Assembly: GCA_023446675.1 (NCBI GenBank)
Contig: JAEXPO010000203.1
Location: forward strand, 1-11,698
Reading direction: 5' to 3'
DNA length: 11,698 nt
DNA from: Bacillota bacterium
GTDB lineage: Bacteria; Bacillota; Clostridia; DSM-8532
Both the position numbers and the translations under genes were made by a program. Below the pieces are notes generated by a model. The model was given only the letters and a program-made list of their open reading frames with translations. It was not told the DNA's origin and made no database searches. Below are positions 8,084 to 11,698 of this stretch, one piece after another; within the stretch, counting starts at the first letter, position 1; each line of letters begins with the position of its first letter.

Positions 8084-8100
8084 AATAAACCTTCCTTTAC

Positions 8101-9021
8101 TTACCAGATGCCGTATTCGCCGATACTGTTGCTGATTTTGTTGGTGATGATGACCAGAGTAAAGCCGATGAGGTTTTTAAACAGTCCCACGGCGGTAGCC
8201 AGGCTGTATTTCATTTGGCCCAGGCCGTAGCGGTAAACATAGGTATCGATGATATCGGCGGTTTCATAAACTGCCGTATTGTACATGTTAAGGACTTGAT
8301 CGAAGCCCGCGTTCATAATGCCCCCCAGATTGAGGATAAACATAATGATAATGGTAGGGGTAAGCATGGGAAGCGTTATGTAGAAGATTTTTTGGAACCT
8401 TCCCGTACCGTCGCATTCGGCAGCCTCATAGATTTCCTGGCTGATGCCTGCAATGGTGGCAAGATAGATGATGGAGCCCCAGCCCGCACCCTTCCACACC
8501 TCGGTAATAATGAGGATAAACCTGAACCAGCGGTTGTCGGCCATAAAATAAATGGGTTCAACACCTGCCAGGCCTAAAAGGTAGTTGACTATCCCGTTGC
8601 TGGGTGAAAGAAGCTGCATAAAAAGGCCTGAAAGAATAATCCATGAAAGAAAATGGGGCAGGTAGCTTATGGTCTGTATGGTCTTTTTGAATTTCAGGTT
8701 TTTCACCTCATTGAGCATGAGTGCCAGGACAATAGGCATGGGAAAGCCGCATATCAGCTTTAACAGGCTTATGATTACCGTGTTTTTGAAAGCGCGTATA
8801 AAGCTGCTGGTGCCAAAAATCTCCCTGAAATTATCCAGTCCCACCCAGGGGCTGCCTAAAATACCCTTTGAAAGGTTGAACTCCTTAAAAGCCAGAGTAA
8901 CGCCATACATGGGACCATAATGAAACAGTAGGAAATAAAGTACGACAGGCAAAAACATAATGGTTAAAGCGCCATATTTTCTGTACCCCTTGAAGGAGTT
9001 CAGAAAGGTGTGGACATTCAT
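8101..9021 (-). CDS. Carbohydrate ABC transporter permease, LplB/YteP-like
   Basis: This 306-residue inner-membrane permease is the first transporter gene of the minus-strand operon. The N-terminus (YGALTIMFLPVVLYFLLFHYGPMYG) and the WVGLDNF motif (59-65) are typical of the LplB group. So is NLGGIMNAGFDQV (231-243), followed by ADIIDTYVYRYGL. The EAA loop is at about 196-219 (YEAAECDGTG, then LP). Six hydrophobic segments lie near 18-37, 78-103, 118-138, 165-192, 221-240 and 275-292. GGAAAGGAT (9030-9038 on the minus strand) is about 8 bases before the ATG. It forms the membrane channel with the LplC-like protein. The 309-base gap ahead of it is the natural place for the operon's control signals. 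No ATPase follows in the operon. Confidence 0.93.
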   Translation of the reverse strand: MNVHTFLNSFKGYRKYGALTIMFLPVVLYFLLFHYGPMYGVTLAFKEFNLSKGILGSPWVGLDNFREIFGTSSFIRAFKNTVIISLLKLICGFPMPIVLALMLNEVKNLKFKKTIQTISYLPHFLSWIILSGLFMQLLSPSNGIVNYLLGLAGVEPIYFMADNRWFRFILIITEVWKGAGWGSIIYLATIAGISQEIYEAAECDGTGRFQKIFYITLPMLTPTIIIMFILNLGGIMNAGFDQVLNMYNTAVYETADIIDTYVYRYGLGQMKYSLATAVGLFKNLIGFTLVIITNKISNSIGEYGIW

Positions 9022-9131
9022 AGCTGGTATCCTTTCCGGCTTTGTACTTGCCCCGGGATGCTTGTCGTTCAGGAGCGGCTGAAATTTTAACGGGTGTATT
9101 TAGCCGGCCATTAATAAAACGAAAAGGCAAG

Positions 9132-9159
9132 AAAAAAACTTGCTACCCTGAGGGGCTGC
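9132..9159 (-). terminator. Terminator-like stem with T7 run, possible attenuator in the operon leader
   Basis: On the minus strand GCAGCCC (9159-9153) can pair with GGGTAGC (9148-9142) around a four-base loop, with one A/A mismatch and one G/U pair. After three bases comes a run of seven T (9138-9132). The stem is modest but the T run is good. It lies about 170 bases past the regulator stop and 110 bases before the LplB-like start. It could end the regulator transcript, or attenuate the importer operon if that operon's promoter lies upstream at 9215-9242. Confidence 0.35.
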
Positions 9160-9170
9160 CTTGTAAGTGA

Positions 9171-9204
9171 GGTCGGATGACATGGTCAATGGTAGCATCG
9201 GACC
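9171..9204. repeat. Inverted repeat in the control region (operator or RNA hairpin candidate)
   Basis: GGTCGGATG (9171-9179) and CATCGGACC (9196-9204) are complementary at eight of nine positions, around a 16-base centre. The centre contains the segment that could pair with the 3' arm of the downstream terminator-like stem. It could be a DNA operator or the first hairpin of a leader RNA; the sequence alone does not decide. Confidence 0.4.
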
Positions 9205-9214
9205 TGCCGCGCTG

Positions 9215-9242
9215 TATATAAAACGAATAGCTACAACTACAA
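9215..9242 (-). promoter_or_regulatory. Candidate promoter with tandem TTGTAG repeat for the importer operon
   Basis: On the minus strand two TTGTAG copies stand head to tail (9242-9237 and 9236-9231). With the first copy as a poor -35 (three of six matches) there is a 16-base spacer to TATATA (9220-9215) as -10. A weak -35 overlapped by a repeat is what an activator-dependent AraC-type promoter would show, but this is inference. An alternative is TTGACC (9189-9184) with an 18-base spacer to TACAAG (9165-9160), which matches the -35 consensus better. Confidence 0.35.
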
Positions 9243-9330
9243 GGATTTTGTTTTTTATGCCTTTGGCAATTACAAACCTTTTGCTTTTCTGAAAGGATCC
9301 CTGTAAAGGGTTGGAGGAGTGAAAGCCTTA

Positions 9331-11697
9331 CTATGACTTATTCTGCTGCATAAACCGGAAATATTTGGGCGGATAGCCGTAATACTGCTTGAAGCGCTTG
9401 CTGAAATAATGATGGGTTGGAAAACCTACTTGGGCGGCAATGGCTTCAATATGGAAATCGGTTTTTTCCAGGAGTTCCTTTGCCTTTTCCATCCGGCGGC
9501 TGGTAATGTAATCCACAAGATTCATGCCGGTACTGTCCTTGAAAATGCGGCTTAAGTAGCTGGAGCTGACGCCTGCCGCTTCGGATAGATAACCCAGGCT
9601 CAGGTCACTGCCTAAATTTTCATTTATGTATTTTTTTACCAATCCCACACTGTCCTCCACACGCTCGTCCACCTGCTGATCCCTGTAGGCAAGAATTTTG
9701 GCCACAGCCTCGCCAAACCATTCCAGAAATTCCCTCATATCGGATATTTCCGCAAACTTGCCTTCAAATTCATCCACCATGTCCTTAACCTTAAGGTTGA
9801 GGCTCTTGGCGTAGTTGGAGAAAAGAGAAATGAGCTGCAAAAGGCGGGCATTAAGATCGTCATAGAGAAACTGGCCCGATGCTGCAGCCTGTGAGAATTC
9901 TAACACCGGGGAGAGAGCCAGGGCGGCCTTGCCGGTGCGAAGAGCCTTGTCAAAGTCCTTAACAAAACGATCCAGCCTGGCGGACTGCCCTGAACCGCAG
10001 GACAGCTCATTGGAAAGAAAAAGAATGCGCTCCGGCATGAAGAATTTGTATTTGGCGGCATTTTTGGCGCTTTGGTAAGCCTCCTGAAGCTTTAAGGGGT
10101 CTTCTGTCCAGTCCCCCAGTGAAAGTGAAACGCTGTTGCCGTAATGCTGCTCTCTCAAATAGTCCTCCATGGCTGCAAGAACCGGACCGGTATCCTGGCT
10201 GCGGCTGAACAGGAGCACCGCCACCTCATTAGAACCTGTATCTCCCGCAATATAGAGGCTGTCTCCGTCGCTCAGGCTTTCAACCTGATCCCGAAGGCCG
10301 AATTTGGCCAGCTGGGTGTTTTTAAGCTCCAGCATATCGGTCAGCTTTTCATCCATTACAATGAGAAGAACATTAAAGGATGTCCACCGAAGCGTCAGCC
10401 CCAAAAGCTCCAGCCTTTCTTCCAGCTCCGCCCGGTTTGATACGGCATGGTTAATGAGGCTAACCACAAGATTGTATTTGATGAGTGGAAGGTTTTGCTC
10501 AAGTTTTTTGCTTAAGGTGGATATTTTGTCGCTGAGCCTTAAAATGGAGCTGTCGATAAAGGCGTATTCATTCTGAACTGAAAGGGAGGGGGCCTGTGGA
10601 AGGGAAATGGTTTTCAGCTTGTTGGTGAGGGTTCTTAAGGGGTTGTACATCTTGCGGGCGAAGAGGAAGGCCACCAGGAGGCCAAGAAGGATGGAGCCGC
10701 TGCAAATAAGGGCAAGGGTTTTAAGTATATACCTGGATGCGGCATAAAAGCTCTCCAGATGGGTGGCCATTACAAGGCGCCAGCCATTGGTAAAAGGGGA
10801 AGAGTAGGTAAAGTAATGCATGCTTCCATCCAGCGGCCCCGTAAATCCTCCGCTTTGGGTGCTTTGGAGAAAGTCCGTATCCGTAAGACCCAACTGGGAA
10901 AGCTCTGCCAGTCCCTTTCCAGATGAACCGGCCATGCTTTTGTCTGTTTCGGAGAGGATATTCCCCTGTCCGTCCACCATCATCAGACGATCGCCGGCAT
11001 TGGACACTATTTTAGAAAACAGGCCCTTAATATAGCTTTCATTCATTTCCACAGCCACATAGCCCTTGCAGTCTTCAATGGAAGCGGCGGCAGGATAGGT
11101 TCGTACAAGAAGCAGAGACCGCCTGGAAAGGCCCTCCTCGGTATAATCGGAGGAGAACCAAAGAGAGGATAGCTTCTGCCCTGTAACTGCGGAAAGCCAG
11201 CTTAACCGCTGGTCCCGGAGTGTTTCATAGGTATTCAGGTATTTAAGGCCGAATTCTGAGGAAAGCAAAATGTCGCGGCTCTTATCGTACACATGAACTG
11301 CCCGGACAATATCCGAAGCTTCAAAAGCCAGATAATTCAAATCCTTGCGTATGTAATTGATAGCGGGAAGATCCACTGTGCTGGAAAGGAGAAACTGATT
11401 CAAGCTTACAGACATGCCTGAGCCGCTCAAAAGAGCAGCCGTAATGCTGTAGGCCTTGTTCCATGCCTCAGCCTCAATAAGACCCACATATTGATCCAAA
11501 AGAAGGCTGTTATGCTTTTCGATTTCCCTGTTGTAAAGCCCCGCCGAAAGTACGGAGGAAGTAATGCCTAGAGTGAGGGTAATAAGAAGCACCAGGGCCA
11601 CATAGGTGAAAACGAATTTGTGAAAAACCGTTCTCTGCCCAGATTTCCTTCGGCGTTCCCCTTTTTTATCCGGCTGGGTTCCAGCTGCTGGGTTCAT
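9331..11697 (-). CDS. Membrane-anchored AraC-family regulator with extracellular Cache-like sensor
   Basis: This 788-residue one-component regulator should sense a ligand outside the cell and bind DNA inside. A basic N-terminus is followed by membrane helix 1 (about 27-52), an extracellular region (about 53-320), membrane helix 2 (about 326-347) and a short HAMP-like linker (NPLRTLTNKLKTI). The outer region looks like a double Cache domain, with GYVAVEMNESYI (212-223), MMVDGQGNILSE (239-250) and NGWRLVMATH (304-313) as its typical strands. The middle (about 400-670) resembles the central part of YesN-type proteins. The C-terminal AraC domain (about 685-786) has both helix-turn-helix units, near 699-720 and 748-769, and ends GYPPKYFRF. 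The ATG is one base from the window edge, so its ribosome site is unseen and an earlier start is possible. It precedes the LplB-like operon on the same strand and is its probable activator. There is no kinase domain. Confidence 0.9.
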   Translation of the reverse strand: MNPAAGTQPDKKGERRRKSGQRTVFHKFVFTYVALVLLITLTLGITSSVLSAGLYNREIEKHNSLLLDQYVGLIEAEAWNKAYSITAALLSGSGMSVSLNQFLLSSTVDLPAINYIRKDLNYLAFEASDIVRAVHVYDKSRDILLSSEFGLKYLNTYETLRDQRLSWLSAVTGQKLSSLWFSSDYTEEGLSRRSLLLVRTYPAAASIEDCKGYVAVEMNESYIKGLFSKIVSNAGDRLMMVDGQGNILSETDKSMAGSSGKGLAELSQLGLTDTDFLQSTQSGGFTGPLDGSMHYFTYSSPFTNGWRLVMATHLESFYAASRYILKTLALICSGSILLGLLVAFLFARKMYNPLRTLTNKLKTISLPQAPSLSVQNEYAFIDSSILRLSDKISTLSKKLEQNLPLIKYNLVVSLINHAVSNRAELEERLELLGLTLRWTSFNVLLIVMDEKLTDMLELKNTQLAKFGLRDQVESLSDGDSLYIAGDTGSNEVAVLLFSRSQDTGPVLAAMEDYLREQHYGNSVSLSLGDWTEDPLKLQEAYQSAKNAAKYKFFMPERILFLSNELSCGSGQSARLDRFVKDFDKALRTGKAALALSPVLEFSQAAASGQFLYDDLNARLLQLISLFSNYAKSLNLKVKDMVDEFEGKFAEISDMREFLEWFGEAVAKILAYRDQQVDERVEDSVGLVKKYINENLGSDLSLGYLSEAAGVSSSYLSRIFKDSTGMNLVDYITSRRMEKAKELLEKTDFHIEAIAAQVGFPTHHYFSKRFKQYYGYPPKYFRFMQQNKS

Positions 11698-11698
11698 C

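Larger units (their letters stand above)
9022..9330 (-). other. Control region between the regulator gene and the importer operon
   Basis: This 309-base stretch has no credible gene. Read on the minus strand it holds, in order: the 3' end of the regulator transcript with no strong terminator; a tandem TTGTAG repeat with a downstream TATATA box; a 9-bp inverted repeat; a stem with a seven-T run; and an AT-rich part with the Shine-Dalgarno site of the LplB-like gene. I looked for a catabolite-repression (cre) operator and a T-box signature and saw neither clearly. The position and content suggest the promoter and 5' leader of the importer operon, with the regulator as the likely controller. Confidence 0.6.

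Noticed and set aside
9084..9089. TAAAAT on the minus strand as a -10 box close to the LplB-like gene
   Set aside because: It matches the -10 consensus well, but nothing resembling a -35 is found 16-18 bases upstream. It is kept only as a weak alternative.
9022..9330. Search for a cre operator or a T-box leader in the control region
   Set aside because: No stretch gave a convincing cre-like palindrome, and the T-box core sequence is absent.
1..11698. CRISPR arrays, tRNA or rRNA genes, insertion sequences, phage or toxin-antitoxin genes
   Set aside because: I saw no regularly spaced repeats, no tRNA-like cloverleaf, no transposase or integrase motifs, and no terminal inverted repeats with target duplications.

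Overview
The window looks like a carbohydrate-utilisation locus from a Gram-positive Bacillota genome, most likely Clostridia or a Paenibacillus-like Bacilli. The reasons are purine-rich Shine-Dalgarno sites (for example AAGGAGG before the binding-protein gene), a lipoprotein-type solute-binding protein, LplB/LplC-type sugar permeases without an ATPase, and a membrane-anchored AraC-type regulator, all typical of these groups. Base composition appears moderate, near half GC by eye. The species cannot be named from the sequence.

Layout. Two gene groups converge near position 3350-3490. On the plus strand (1-3323) are the end of a MalF/UgpA-like permease, a MalG/UgpE-like permease, and a large DUF1680 glycoside hydrolase (GH127/GH146-like, predicted beta-L-arabinofuranosidase) that carries two Ig-like modules in front of its catalytic domain but has no signal peptide. 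On the minus strand, read from right to left, are a two-TM sensor/AraC regulator (11697-9331), an LplB-like permease (9021-8101), an LplC-like permease (8083-7175), a large lipoprotein solute-binding protein (7090-5390) and a 595-residue protein of unrecognised family with the look of a helical toroid plus beta-sandwich carbohydrate-active enzyme (5278-3491). A GC-rich inverted repeat flanked by A and T runs lies between the converging groups and may terminate both.

How it may work (inference). Two different CUT1-type ABC importers deliver oligosaccharides to the cytoplasm, where the two signal-less enzymes process them. Neither importer has an ATPase here, so both probably borrow a shared MsmX/UgpC-type ATPase encoded elsewhere. 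The GH127/GH146 fold suggests an arabinofuranose-containing plant glycan (pectin side chains, extensin or arabinogalactan). LplABC-type importers are known for pectic oligosaccharides in Bacillus, which fits but does not prove it. The regulator probably senses a ligand outside the membrane and activates the adjacent operon.

The 309-base gap at 9022-9330 holds the most interesting non-coding signals: a tandem TTGTAG repeat next to a TATATA box, a 9-bp inverted repeat, a terminator-like stem with a T7 run, and a 7-base upstream segment that could pair with the 3' arm of that stem. Together these could form an attenuation leader for the importer operon. The least described protein is the 595-residue putative toroid enzyme.
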